A stretch of 64,000 nt of DNA from Nannocystis bainbridge (GTDB lineage: Bacteria > Myxococcota_A > Polyangia > Nannocystales > Nannocystaceae). Below the pieces are notes generated by a model. That model saw only the letters and a program-made list of their open reading frames with translations. It was not told the origin of the DNA and searched no databases. The position numbers and the translations under genes are program-made. This document shows positions 6,925-15,473 of this stretch, in pieces. Location of the stretch: contig NZ_JAQNDL010000001.1 in NCBI RefSeq assembly GCF_028368995.1, forward strand, positions 3,808,001 to 3,872,000. The letters run 5' to 3'. Position 1 is the first letter of the stretch. Each line of letters opens with the position of its first letter.

Positions 6925-8240
6925 TGCCGCCTGTCCCCAAAGACAGGGATTCACTGGATCTCTCTGCGACCTCCCACGCGCCGAAGGGACTCGCTTCGGA
7001 CCCGCCGGGCAGCGCACAACCTGTCCCCGAGGACACCTCACTCGCCCCCGCCGTCTCACCTGTCCCCGAGGACACCTCACTCACCCTCACCCCTGCGATC
7101 CTCGCCCGCCTCGCCGCCGTCGCCGAGGCGAGCGGCCTATTAAAACTCGGCGTCGTCCGCCTCGACCATCCTGGCTTCGTCCCTGCGCGCGCCGCTCTGG
7201 ACGCCTACGTCGCCGCCGGCAAGGCTGGTGACATGGACTTCATCCCGCGCACCCTCGACCTGCGCAAAGATCCGTCCGGCATGCTCCCTGGCGCGCGCAC
7301 CATGCTCGTCGCCGCCGTCCCTTACGGCGGCGAGCCGGGCCCGATCGCCCGCTACGCCCGCACCGTCGACTACCACACCGTCGTCCACCAGCGCCTCATC
7401 GCCCTCGAGGCCGCCCTGCACGCCGAGCTCCCCGGCGTACGCAGCCTGATCTGCGTCGACACCAAGCCCGTCCTCGAGCGCAGCGCCGCCGCCCTCGCTG
7501 GCCTCGGCTTCATCGGCAAGCACGGCTGCCTCATCGTCCCTGGCCTCGGCAGCTACGTTCTGCTCGGCGAGCTCCTCTGCACCGCCGACTGGTCCGAACC
7601 ACCTCCCTCCGCCCCGCCCCGGGGCGTCCCGTGGGACGCTTGCGGCGCCTGCACCCGCTGCCTCGACGCCTGCCCCACCGCCGCCTTCGACGCCCCTGGC
7701 CAGCTCGACCCCCGGCGCTGCCTCAGCTACCTCACCATCGAGCACCGCGGGCCTGTCCCCGAGGACATGTCCGAAAAGTTCGGCGAGCGCCTGGCCGGCT
7801 GCGACGTGTGCCAGGAGGTCTGCCCCTACAACGCCGGCCTCGGCCGCAATGCGCGGATCCCCACGGTCGCCTGGCTCCCGCCCGCGCCCCGGCCCGCGCC
7901 CACCGTCACCGCCATGGCCGCGCTCGGCGGCGCCCAGTACCGCGGCTTCGTCCGCCACACCGCCCTGCGGCGAATCCCCCACCGCCTCATGCGCCGCAAC
8001 GCCCTGCTCGCGCTCGGCAACCGCACCGGCGCCCCCGACCCCGACGAGCGCCACGCCTTCGCCGCCGGCCTGCTCGAGCCCGACTCACGCGTCCACGACG
8101 CCGCCCGCTGGGCCGCCGCCCGCCGCGGCCTCGACGAGCAGGCCCTGACCCCCGAGCTCGAGCAGATCCGCCGCGAACGCGAGGCAGCAGCCGCCGCCGC
8201 CCTCGCCGCCGCCGAGGCCCGCGAGCAGGAAGACGACTGA
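6924..8240 (+). CDS. queG: Epoxyqueuosine reductase
   Basis: 438 residues; the last step of queuosine synthesis in tRNA. Two ferredoxin-like clusters are visible, CGACTRCLDACP near residue 238 and CDVCQEVCP near 292, which bind two [4Fe-4S] centres next to cobalamin. The upstream segment has IGKHGCLIVPGLGSYVLLGE, typical of the family, and a HEAT-like tail follows. ATG 6924 overlaps the Nudix stop. Residues about 1-50 are an extension absent from typical QueG (about 380 residues). The extension includes two in-frame copies of PVPEDTSL made by the CATGTCC-type repeat. A third copy lies near residue 277. Confidence 0.93.
   Translation: MPPVPKDRDSLDLSATSHAPKGLASDPPGSAQPVPEDTSLAPAVSPVPEDTSLTLTPAILARLAAVAEASGLLKLGVVRLDHPGFVPARAALDAYVAAGKAGDMDFIPRTLDLRKDPSGMLPGARTMLVAAVPYGGEPGPIARYARTVDYHTVVHQRLIALEAALHAELPGVRSLICVDTKPVLERSAAALAGLGFIGKHGCLIVPGLGSYVLLGELLCTADWSEPPPSAPPRGVPWDACGACTRCLDACPTAAFDAPGQLDPRRCLSYLTIEHRGPVPEDMSEKFGERLAGCDVCQEVCPYNAGLGRNARIPTVAWLPPAPRPAPTVTAMAALGGAQYRGFVRHTALRRIPHRLMRRNALLALGNRTGAPDPDERHAFAAGLLEPDSRVHDAARWAAARRGLDEQALTPELEQIRREREAAAAAALAAAEAREQEDD
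7018..7078. repeat. Two in-frame dyad repeats in the queG N-terminal extension
   Basis: TGTCC-CCGA-GGACA occurs at 7022-7035 and again at 7061-7074, 39 nt apart, within a direct repeat ACCTGTCCCCGAGGACACCT. Both are read as PVPEDT. A third dyad at 7754-7767 is followed by GGACATGTCC. Confidence 0.85.
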
Positions 8241-8271
8241 CTCCCGGCGCCCGTCGTCTTTCAAACTTTAT

Positions 8272-8333
8272 GACATGTCCTTGAAGACATTGTCGGAAGG
8301 ACATGCTCCCAAGAACATGTCCTTCACGCCATC
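8272..8333. repeat. Cluster of CATGTCC half-sites after queG
   Basis: Successive half-sites GACATGTCC, GACATTGTC, GGACATGCTCC and AACATGTCC lie in about 60 bases, forming TGTCC-TTGA-AGACA-type and GGACATG...CATGTCC-type dyads. It sits between the convergent 3' ends of queG and the patatin gene and could serve as a terminator-like hairpin array. Confidence 0.7.
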
Positions 8334-8426
8334 TCTGTGAACCACACCTACAACTGCCTCATCCCCGCGCCGCCTGCCCCGGCCTCATCGCCGCAGCCCT
8401 GCTGACCGACGTCCCTTCGGACAGCC

Positions 8427-9176
8427 TCAGCTCCGCCCCGCCAGCCACGCCGTCATCGCCGCGTGCCCGCTGCGCAGCGCCGCCGGTCCCGCGTCGAGGC
8501 GGAACGGCGTCACTCGCGGCAGGTCGTCGACCATCAGCACCTTGCGGCCTGGCCCATCGGACAGCCCGTGCGGCACCCCGGCCGACAGCCCGCGCCACGG
8601 GCTGCGCGAGCGCAGCGCGTGGTGGAGCGCTCGCTCGCCCGGCTTCAGCGCGCACAGCCCCAGCCGGTCCGCCACCCCGCCGTCGAGCAGCAGTCGGCCC
8701 TCGTGGCGCAGCGGGCGGAACATCAGCGGCACCGTGCACGACGCCTGGATCGCCGGACCCAGCGGCCCCTGGTCGACCGCCCGGACCCGGCGCGAGCCCA
8801 CGTCGTAGACCACCGCCGCGAACGGCAGCCGGCAGTCCTCCACCTTGCGGACCCCGCGGTCGTCGAGCAGCGAGCGCAGCTTCGCCGCGAACTTCCCGCC
8901 CTTGAGCAGCCCCCCGAGCGGCAGCCCCGGGTCCCAGAAATCGGCCCGACGCAGGCGCAGCAGCTCCTCCGCCAGCTCGGTCGCCGACAGCCCCGAAGCC
9001 CACAGCCCGCCCGCCAGCGCCCCCGCGCTCACCCCCACGATCCGCCGCGGCGAAAGCCCGGCCTCCTCGAGCGCCTGCAGCACCCCCGTGTGGGCGAAGA
9101 AGCCGAAGAACCCGGCCGACAGGGCCAGCGTGAACGGCTCGGCGGCCAGCCACTCGCGATTGGAGGCGTGCGTCAT
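8427..9176 (-). CDS. Patatin-like phospholipase
   Basis: 249 residues from ATG 9176 (THASNREWLAAEPFTLALSAG). The nucleophile elbow GVSAG near residue 47 and DGGVADR near residue 170 form the Ser-Asp dyad of patatins. The usual Gly-rich oxyanion loop is replaced by SAGFFGFFAHTG. It is probably a cytosolic or peripheral lipid acyl hydrolase; no signal peptide is present. Starts 15 codons upstream would read through a dyad repeat and were not used. It is the last gene of a four-gene minus-strand unit, 7 nt after the 1066-residue protein. Confidence 0.82.
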   Translation of the reverse strand: MTHASNREWLAAEPFTLALSAGFFGFFAHTGVLQALEEAGLSPRRIVGVSAGALAGGLWASGLSATELAEELLRLRRADFWDPGLPLGGLLKGGKFAAKLRSLLDDRGVRKVEDCRLPFAAVVYDVGSRRVRAVDQGPLGPAIQASCTVPLMFRPLRHEGRLLLDGGVADRLGLCALKPGERALHHALRSRSPWRGLSAGVPHGLSDGPGRKVLMVDDLPRVTPFRLDAGPAALRSGHAAMTAWLAGRS

Positions 9177-9183
9177 GGATGAC

Positions 9184-12100
9184 TCAAGGGACATGTGCGT
9201 ACAGCAACGCCAGGACACGATAGCCGGCCACCAGCTCCTCGGGAAGCCCGGACCCTGGCAGCCCGCGAGCGCGCGCCTCGGCGAACAGCTGCGCCAGCGC
9301 CAGCGAAGCGGCCGCGAACAGCGCGTCGTGCGATGCCTCCTCTGCCAGCGCGCGCTGGATCTCCGCGTTGCGGCGCCCCAGCTCCACCGACCACGCTCGC
9401 CCCTCCACGTTGCCCAGTCGCGCCGCCTGCCACGACAGGATCGCCCCCTCCACCGCCACCGGCCGCACCAGCGCCTGCTTCAACAACCCCTCGAACCCGC
9501 GCGGCCCCGCGGGCAGCCGGCGCAGCGGGTGCTGCTTCAGCGACTGCGCGCACATGTCCGCAAGGGCATGTCCTTCGATACCTGTCCGTTCGCGCATAAA
9601 CTCTGCGACAGGTGAGCCCGGCGCCGCGCAGCGCTCGCGGAACGCGTCGAGCCCGGCCCGTTGCGGCGAGCCCGGCGCGTGCAGCAGCCGCTCGCGCAGC
9701 GCCGTGCGGACCACCTCGCGGGCCAGCCCCTTCACCTGCGCCGCCAGCCGCTCGCTGCCCGCCCGCGCCCCTTCGCGCGTCAGCGCCAGGCGCCCGCCGA
9801 TCCAGTCGAGCGGCGGCGGCAGCTCGACATCGCTGATGTGCAGCCCTCCGCCCCACACCGCGATCTTGGCCGGCCCTGCCTCCACCCGCAGCGCCCCCAG
9901 GCCCAGCGCGTCGGCCACCGGCAGCACCGCCAGCGGCGGCCCGGCCCCGCCCGCGCGACGCAGCGGCGCCCGGCTCGGCCGCGCGTGCATCGTCGCCGTC
10001 CCCGTCGCCGCCGCCGCCAGCGGGTGCCCGGCCGCGTGCAGCAGCCGCGCCTCGCCCGGCGTCACCAGCAGCACCGGCCCCGCCAGCGCCCGCGTCCCCG
10101 ACCCCGGCGGCAGCAGCCCCAGCCCCTCCGTCCGCGCGTCCGAGCGCGACACCATCCGCACCGGCTCGAGCGTGCGCGGGTCGTAGCGGATCCACAGCGG
10201 CGCATCGATCACCTCCGCCACCGGCAGCCCCAGCCCCTCCGCCACCAGCAGGTGCGCCCGCAGCTCCGCCCGCAGCCGCGGCGGCTTCGGCGATGCCAGC
10301 GCCTGCTCGATCGCACCTGGCCCGAGGACCAGCCGCCGCTGCGCCTCCGCCGGCCCCGGCAGCAGGTGCCCCTCCGGCGTCGTCGGCATGTCCCAGAGGA
10401 CAGCTGCCCCGATCACCCGCTCGCACAGCGCCCGGCCCTCGCGGCTCAGCGCCCACGGCTCGTGGAGTGGGTCGCGCGAGCGGAAGGTCGTCCAGCGCTG
10501 CTTCGGATCTTCGACCACGATCCCGCCGACCTCGCGGCAGCGGACCAGCGCCTGCTGCAGCGTCACTGGCTGCCCCGCCATGTCGTGCCCGACCTTCAGC
10601 GCCAGCAGCGGTGACTCGTCCCACGCCAGCTCCGCCAGCTCCGCCCCGCCCGGCTCGCGCCGCGGCCGGTAGCGCACCGCCAGCCCTGCCCCCGTCAGCG
10701 CCCCCGCCTGCGCCCGCACCAGCGGCAGCTCCCACGGGCTCTCGTGGGCCAGCGCCGGCGCCAACAGCCCGGCGATCGCCCGCTGCGCCGCCGCCTTGCA
10801 GCTGTCCGCGATCGCGTTCAAGAGCCCCTTCTCGGCCCGCAGCCCGTCGATCGTCAGCGCCTCGGGCGTCTCGCCGACCAGCTTGGCCACCAGCGTCACC
10901 CCGGCGATCGTGCGCCCCGCCTCGCGCACGTGGGCCACCCGCCGCTCGTGGAACAGCAGCGCGATCGCCCCCTCCTCGGCCGACGCGAACCGGTGCACGA
11001 ACGCCTCCAGCGTCAACTGCACCCGCCCCGCCGGCGTCATCACGCTCGCCTCCGGCCCCATCGCCACCTGGCTCGAAGGCAATGAACTTTTGAACAGGTT
11101 TGAAAGGTCAGCTCGCTCGAACTGCGGGCTCTCGCCGAGCGCTCGCGCCGGCACCGGCCGCGCCTCTGGGATCGCCTTCTGCAGCAGCGCCAGCTCCGAC
11201 GGCCACAGCGCGAACACCCGCGCCCGGATCGCCTCCGGCACCGACGACGCCTGATGCGGCCACACGTACACCAGATCGCGGCCCTGACGGCAGCGCTGCG
11301 CCACCTGCTCGAGCGGCGCCGGCCGGCCCGACACTGTCGGCACGTGGCGCAGCTCGCTCGGCCACTGGACCGCGAACCCGGCCGCGCTCGTGTCCGGGAA
11401 GCTGTGCGCCCGCGCGTCGAGCAGCCACGCCGCCAGCAGCTCGCAGCCGGCGTCGATCGCCACCGACGCCTCGTCCGCCGTCAGCCGGATCCGCGGACAA
11501 TCGATCCACCCCGCGAACTCGGCCGGCGTCAGCCCCAGGCGGGTCAGCGCCGGCGCCAGCGACACCAGCCGCACCCCCTCGCGCACCAGCCATGGCCCGC
11601 CCTGCTGCGGCGCCCAGCCCCACGTCCCGATCGGCGCCTCGGCGGTCCCGAGCGCCACCTCGAGCCCCGGCAGCGGCCGCCCCAGCCGGAGCCACGAGCT
11701 CGCCTTCTCGCTCGGCTCCGCCCCCGGCAGCGCCGCCAGCCACAGCTCCGTCAGCGCCGCCTCCGCGCTCGCCTGGCGCGCCAGCCAGCTCGTCAGCCGG
11801 CGCCCGAAGCCCGGCCGCGGCCACTGCAGCTCGACCTCGAACGCCTGCGGCAGGCAGCGCCCCGCCGACCGCTGCTCGCCGTACGGATCCTGCCCCGCCG
11901 CGAAGCTGTCCTTACGGACATATCGCACCGCCCCCGCCGAAGTCCGCACCTCGACCGCCACCGGCGACCCTGCCAGCGCCTCGTTGACCCCCGCTCCGAC
12001 CAGCCGGCGCCACGCCGCGAACTGCCCCATCGCACATGTCCCTTCGGACATGTCCGAATCACCCTCCGCCGCCGCCAGCACCAGCCCGCGCAGGTCGACC

Positions 12101-12384
12101 CCCGTGAAATCGAAGCCGCCCGTCGCGAACGTCAGCGTCAGCGTGCGCAGCTCGCCCTGCTCCTGCTCCTTGGCGAAGCCACGCGCCCCGCTGGCCACCG
12201 CGTTGGCCGCCCGCACCAGCGGCTGCGTGAAGTGCCACGCCCCTGGCCGCGGCAGCTCGCGCAGGCGCAGCACCGCCTCCGTGCGCGCCACCGTGAACGC
12301 CCGCAGCGCCCCGCCCTCGCCCTCGCCCCGGCGGATCCGCGCCAGCGCCAACGCCACGCTCGGGTGCAGCTCGCTCATCCGCAC
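9184..12384 (-). CDS. Large protein of unknown function (1066 residues) in the GHKL ATPase operon
   Basis: No family is recognised with confidence. It has no signal peptide and no obvious transmembrane helix and is rich in Ala, Leu and Arg. The first 90 residues (RLRELPRPGAWHFTQPLVRAA, then LTLTFATGGFDFTG) faintly resemble an ATP-lid-less GHKL start, with helix, strand and a ...DFTGVDL turn; this is speculation. The pairing with an Hsp90-type ATPase upstream suggests a large partner or scaffold. At least four dyad repeats are read in frame, at 9551-9612, 10388-10400, 11908-11923 and 12036-12055, near residues 935, 663, 155 and 112. They probably mark surface loops. ATG 12384 or 12378 could both be the start. 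Confidence 0.7.
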   Translation of the reverse strand: MRMSELHPSVALALARIRRGEGEGGALRAFTVARTEAVLRLRELPRPGAWHFTQPLVRAANAVASGARGFAKEQEQGELRTLTLTFATGGFDFTGVDLRGLVLAAAEGDSDMSEGTCAMGQFAAWRRLVGAGVNEALAGSPVAVEVRTSAGAVRYVRKDSFAAGQDPYGEQRSAGRCLPQAFEVELQWPRPGFGRRLTSWLARQASAEAALTELWLAALPGAEPSEKASSWLRLGRPLPGLEVALGTAEAPIGTWGWAPQQGGPWLVREGVRLVSLAPALTRLGLTPAEFAGWIDCPRIRLTADEASVAIDAGCELLAAWLLDARAHSFPDTSAAGFAVQWPSELRHVPTVSGRPAPLEQVAQRCRQGRDLVYVWPHQASSVPEAIRARVFALWPSELALLQKAIPEARPVPARALGESPQFERADLSNLFKSSLPSSQVAMGPEASVMTPAGRVQLTLEAFVHRFASAEEGAIALLFHERRVAHVREAGRTIAGVTLVAKLVGETPEALTIDGLRAEKGLLNAIADSCKAAAQRAIAGLLAPALAHESPWELPLVRAQAGALTGAGLAVRYRPRREPGGAELAELAWDESPLLALKVGHDMAGQPVTLQQALVRCREVGGIVVEDPKQRWTTFRSRDPLHEPWALSREGRALCERVIGAAVLWDMPTTPEGHLLPGPAEAQRRLVLGPGAIEQALASPKPPRLRAELRAHLLVAEGLGLPVAEVIDAPLWIRYDPRTLEPVRMVSRSDARTEGLGLLPPGSGTRALAGPVLLVTPGEARLLHAAGHPLAAAATGTATMHARPSRAPLRRAGGAGPPLAVLPVADALGLGALRVEAGPAKIAVWGGGLHISDVELPPPLDWIGGRLALTREGARAGSERLAAQVKGLAREVVRTALRERLLHAPGSPQRAGLDAFRERCAAPGSPVAEFMRERTGIEGHALADMCAQSLKQHPLRRLPAGPRGFEGLLKQALVRPVAVEGAILSWQAARLGNVEGRAWSVELGRRNAEIQRALAEEASHDALFAAASLALAQLFAEARARGLPGSGLPEELVAGYRVLALLYAHVP
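9551..9612. repeat. In-frame dyad cluster inside the 1066-residue gene
   Basis: CACATGTCCGCAAGGGCATGTCC is followed by a second pair, CCTGTCC...GCGACAGG. On the coding (minus) strand it is translated around MRERTGIEGHALADMC. The reading frame is preserved. Confidence 0.7.
12033..12055. repeat. Perfect CATGTCC dyad inside the 1066-residue gene
   Basis: ATGTCC (12036-12041)-CTTC-GGACAT (12046-12051) is followed directly by GTCC, giving an exact GGACATGTCC 10-mer. It is read in frame as SDMSEGTC. Confidence 0.85.
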
Positions 12385-12436
12385 GCCCTCGCTCGCCGCC
12401 CCGCCACGGCCGTCAGTCTACCGCAACTCCGCCCCG

Positions 12437-13144
12437 TCACTCGCACACGAGCGGCCCGGCCACGCACTTGAGCTGCTGCGTATCGACGAGGATATACGGT
12501 CGCAGGCACCCCCACGCCGCGCTCGCCGTGTTCTGCCCCCTGCAGAGGGCGAACACCTTCCCTGACTCCAGCCATAGCGCCGCCTCGGCGTACTCATAAT
12601 TAAAGTCCTCGACCACCTCCCGGCGCGAGATCACGAACTCGCCCGCGATCTCGAGCGTCACTCGATCGGAGCCGAGCACCGGCCAGCTCAGCTCGAACGA
12701 GACCTCGCCGATCACGCGGTCGCGCAGCGCCTCGATCAGGCAGTGGACCCGCGACAGATCTTCCGTGCTGACCGTCTCTTCCGACTCCGGCGGGCCCTCG
12801 AACGAGAACAGCCCCGCGACCCCGTTCGACGGGCACACCACCGTCGTGTGGCCGCACGTGAACTGGACCGGCAACCCCTCCTCTTCCGGGCGCTCGGACG
12901 TCTCGAACTCGAGGCACGACCCGCCGGTCGTCGTATCACTCGTCGTCGTATCACTCGTCGACGTCGTGCTCGTCGGCGCCGTGCTCGTGTTCGTGCCCGT
13001 GCCCGTGCTCGTCGTCGTGCTCGAGGTCTCCGTCGTCCCGTCCGTCGTCGTCGTCGCCGCCGGCAGCGGCCCGCAGGCCAACCCGCTCCCCATCAACGTA
13101 CCGACGAGCATCACCAGGTTCGACCTCTTCGCGATCGTGTGCAC
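12437..13144 (-). CDS. Lipoprotein with Thr/Ser-rich linker
   Basis: 235 residues from the GTG at 13144. This start gives a good signal peptide (basic IAKRSN, then MLVGTLMGSGLAC) with a lipobox ending in Cys. A Thr/Ser/Gly linker of about 45 residues follows, a style common in Nannocystis-group lipoproteins. The C-terminal 160 residues are folded-looking with six Cys (for example FTCGHTTVVC, RVHCLIEAL, PLVCE) that may form disulfides. No domain is recognised. It lies between the GHKL ATPase and the 1066-residue protein and may be the envelope component of that operon. Confidence 0.75.
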   Translation of the reverse strand: MHTIAKRSNLVMLVGTLMGSGLACGPLPAATTTTDGTTETSSTTTSTGTGTNTSTAPTSTTSTSDTTTSDTTTGGSCLEFETSERPEEEGLPVQFTCGHTTVVCPSNGVAGLFSFEGPPESEETVSTEDLSRVHCLIEALRDRVIGEVSFELSWPVLGSDRVTLEIAGEFVISRREVVEDFNYEYAEAALWLESGKVFALCRGQNTASAAWGCLRPYILVDTQQLKCVAGPLVCE

Positions 13145-13207
13145 GGTCCCGCGACTGTCGCACGCCCCAACTCCGCGCGCCATCTTGCGACCTCGCGCAG
13201 CGCGACC

Positions 13208-14857
13208 TCAGCCCGCCCGGCCGAGCCCTGCGTCGATCGCCTCTGCCACCCGCTCCGGCGGAGGCCCCTCGCTCAGCTGCGCGCGGATCGCCAGCGCCAG
13301 CCCGCGTCCCGCCGCTCGCGGCTCGGCCGGATGGCTCTTCGCCGCCGCCCGCAGCAGTGGTTCACCGGCGTCGAGCCACAGCGGCGTCGCCCGCCAGCAC
13401 GCCCCCGCCAGCGGCTGACCTGTCCACAAGACCAGCACCCCCTCCGGGCTGCGGCCCAGCTCCACCCCCACGCCGCCGCGCGGCGACTCGCTGCCTGGCT
13501 CCGTCCCCACCCGCAGCTGCACCGGCGCCCCCGCGGCCTGCAGCCCGGCCTCGACCGCCGCTCGCAGCGGCTCTGCCTCGCCCGCCGCCTCGCCGACCAG
13601 CGCGCAGCAGCGGCCGAGCTCGGCCAGCGTCAGACCTGTCCCTTCGACCAGGCGCCCCAACCACTCGAGATCGCCCGCCTCCGCCGCCAGCACCGGCACC
13701 CCGGCCGCCCCGGCCGCCGCCAGCAGCCGCTCCGTCGCCGCCTCGTTCGTCCCCGGCGGCGCCCACAGCAGCGGCCGCCCTGCGGCTTGCAGCTGCCCCA
13801 GCGTCAGCGCCCGCCCCCCTGCCAGGTCGCGCAGCACCGGCCGCCCGCTTAGGCTCGCGCCGAGGTGGCCGCGCTCGCGGGCCAGGTGCGCGTGCAGGTA
13901 CGCGTAGTGGTCGTGGCGCGCGCGCGTCCACGGCCCCGGCTCGGCCGCCGCCTCGGCTGTCCTTTCGACCAGGCGCTCGCGCAGCCCCGCGATCGCCTGC
14001 GCGATCTTCCCCAGCACCGCCGCGCGGCCCGGGTCGTCGACCACCTTGTCGCGCGCCATCGTCGTGCGCAGGTTCGGCGAGTCGGCCCAGACTTGCAGGT
14101 GCTCGAGCGTCGGCCCTGGCGGCGGCTGCAGGTCGGCCAGCAGATCCGCGGCTGTCCCTTGAGACAGCACCAGACCGCGCCGCAGCATCACCGCCGCCGG
14201 CGGGACCGCGAACGCCACGTGGATCGCCCCGTCGGCCTGGGCCTCCACCGCCGCCAGCGCCCCTGGCGGCGCCGGAGCGTCCTGGATCAGCTCCGGACCC
14301 TCGCCGCCGGCCACGTCCTCGAACGACAGCTCGAGCCTGCAGAACCGGCACCAGCGCCACAGGCTGTCGCGCACCGCCTCGGCGATCGGGCCGCGCTCGG
14401 GCGCCCGGCCGCGGCGCAGCAGCGTCACCGTCGTGCCCTCGAACGGCTCCGCCAGCGCGCGCTTGTCGAACCGGCGGTCGGCGTAGAACGTCAGCTCCCA
14501 CGCCTCGCCCGCGCGGCCCGTCTGGACCACCACCGCCTCGGGCTGCCACGCGAACACGCTGACGAAGCCGATGCCGAACCCGCCGGCCATCGTGCGGTCG
14601 TCGGCCTTGGTCGACGCGAACAGCCGCGTCAGCCCGCCGTCGACGATCGCCTCGTCCATGCCCGCGCCGGCGTCGGCCACCCGCAGCTCGAACACCACCT
14701 CGTCGGGGTCGGCCGACTCGCCCGGGTGGACGTCGAGCGCCACCTCGGCGCGGTCGCTGCCCGCGTCGAGGGCGTTCTGGACCAGCTCGCGCAGGAAGTC
14801 GTACGGCCCCTCGAACTGCGCGACCAGTCGGTCGAGCAGCGCGGCGACGTCGCTCAC
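13208..14857 (-). CDS. Hsp90-like GHKL ATPase
   Basis: 549 residues. The Bergerat ATP-binding fold is clear: N box ELVQNALDAG near residue 24, G1 box VADAGAGMDE near 61, and G2 box GGFGIGFVSVFAW near 92. HtpG is usually about 625 residues; the middle and C-terminal parts here do not resemble HtpG (no obvious dimerisation end), so this is a specialised Hsp90-type or MutL/MORC-like ATPase. It is first in a minus-strand unit with a lipoprotein, a 1066-residue unknown and a patatin. Degenerate dyad repeats lie inside (for example GCTGTC...GACAGC at 14151-14168). Confidence 0.85.
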   Translation of the reverse strand: MSDVAALLDRLVAQFEGPYDFLRELVQNALDAGSDRAEVALDVHPGESADPDEVVFELRVADAGAGMDEAIVDGGLTRLFASTKADDRTMAGGFGIGFVSVFAWQPEAVVVQTGRAGEAWELTFYADRRFDKRALAEPFEGTTVTLLRRGRAPERGPIAEAVRDSLWRWCRFCRLELSFEDVAGGEGPELIQDAPAPPGALAAVEAQADGAIHVAFAVPPAAVMLRRGLVLSQGTAADLLADLQPPPGPTLEHLQVWADSPNLRTTMARDKVVDDPGRAAVLGKIAQAIAGLRERLVERTAEAAAEPGPWTRARHDHYAYLHAHLARERGHLGASLSGRPVLRDLAGGRALTLGQLQAAGRPLLWAPPGTNEAATERLLAAAGAAGVPVLAAEAGDLEWLGRLVEGTGLTLAELGRCCALVGEAAGEAEPLRAAVEAGLQAAGAPVQLRVGTEPGSESPRGGVGVELGRSPEGVLVLWTGQPLAGACWRATPLWLDAGEPLLRAAAKSHPAEPRAAGRGLALAIRAQLSEGPPPERVAEAIDAGLGRAG

Positions 14858-14867
14858 GCTCGCCCGA

Positions 14868-14922
14868 CCTGTCGTTTGGGACCTGTCCGTGAGAACATGT
14901 CCTCAGTCACTCATGTCTCTTC
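14868..14922. repeat. CATGTCC-family half-site cluster
   Basis: CCTGTCG, GGGACCTGTCC, GAACATGTCC and CATGTCTCTTC occur in 55 bases between the 1650-bp GHKL gene and the next lipoprotein gene. The last copy overlaps the C-terminal codons of the lipoprotein gene. Confidence 0.65.
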
Positions 14923-15450
14923 GGCCAGCAGCGCCGCCAGCTCCGGGTCGGCCGCCAGCAGGCCGCGCACGTCGCCGGCGATGTCGAGCTCGAGCGGCGA
15001 GTTGACGGCCGGGCGCCCGCGCAGGCCCCAGATGCGCTTCGACTGGTAGCGGACCGCCCCGAGCGGGTCGCCGTGCAGCATGATGCAGCTGTCGAGGCCG
15101 GCGTCCGGCTCGCACGTCTCGGTGCGGATCTTCACGGACTTGTCGTCCTGCAGCAGGCGCATGTGGGCCCGGCCCTCGTGCTCGTCGGGCTGCCACTCGA
15201 ACAGCTCGAACGAGCCCCGCAGCAGCGAACCCTTGTAGAGCGCGCCGAATTGGCGCCGGCCGCGGGCCTCGAACACCACCAGGGCGCCGACGGTGTCGCC
15301 CGCCTTCTTGGGCACCTGGGTCAGCCACACGCGGTTCGTGAGCGGCAGCCGGTCCTCGGCGTCCTCTCCGCCGCACGCGGCCATGGGTGTCAGGGAGACC
15401 CCGAAAAGCGCCAGGGTCGCAGTTTGCAGAGTGCGCGTAAAGCTGGTCAC
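14911..15450 (-). CDS. Lipoprotein of unknown function
   Basis: 179 residues. The signal peptide MTSFTRTLQTATLALFGVSLTPMAAC ends at a lipobox Cys. The mature domain is compact and mixed (VFEARGRRQFGALYKGSLLRG, RTETCEPDAGLDSCIM) with a probable disulfide. No family is recognised. It is divergent from the MauG-like gene, with a very short shared upstream region of about 20 nt between the two starts. Confidence 0.72.
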   Translation of the reverse strand: MTSFTRTLQTATLALFGVSLTPMAACGGEDAEDRLPLTNRVWLTQVPKKAGDTVGALVVFEARGRRQFGALYKGSLLRGSFELFEWQPDEHEGRAHMRLLQDDKSVKIRTETCEPDAGLDSCIMLHGDPLGAVRYQSKRIWGLRGRPAVNSPLELDIAGDVRGLLAADPELAALLAEET

Positions 15451-15473
15451 GGTGCGCTATGGTCGCAACAGTC

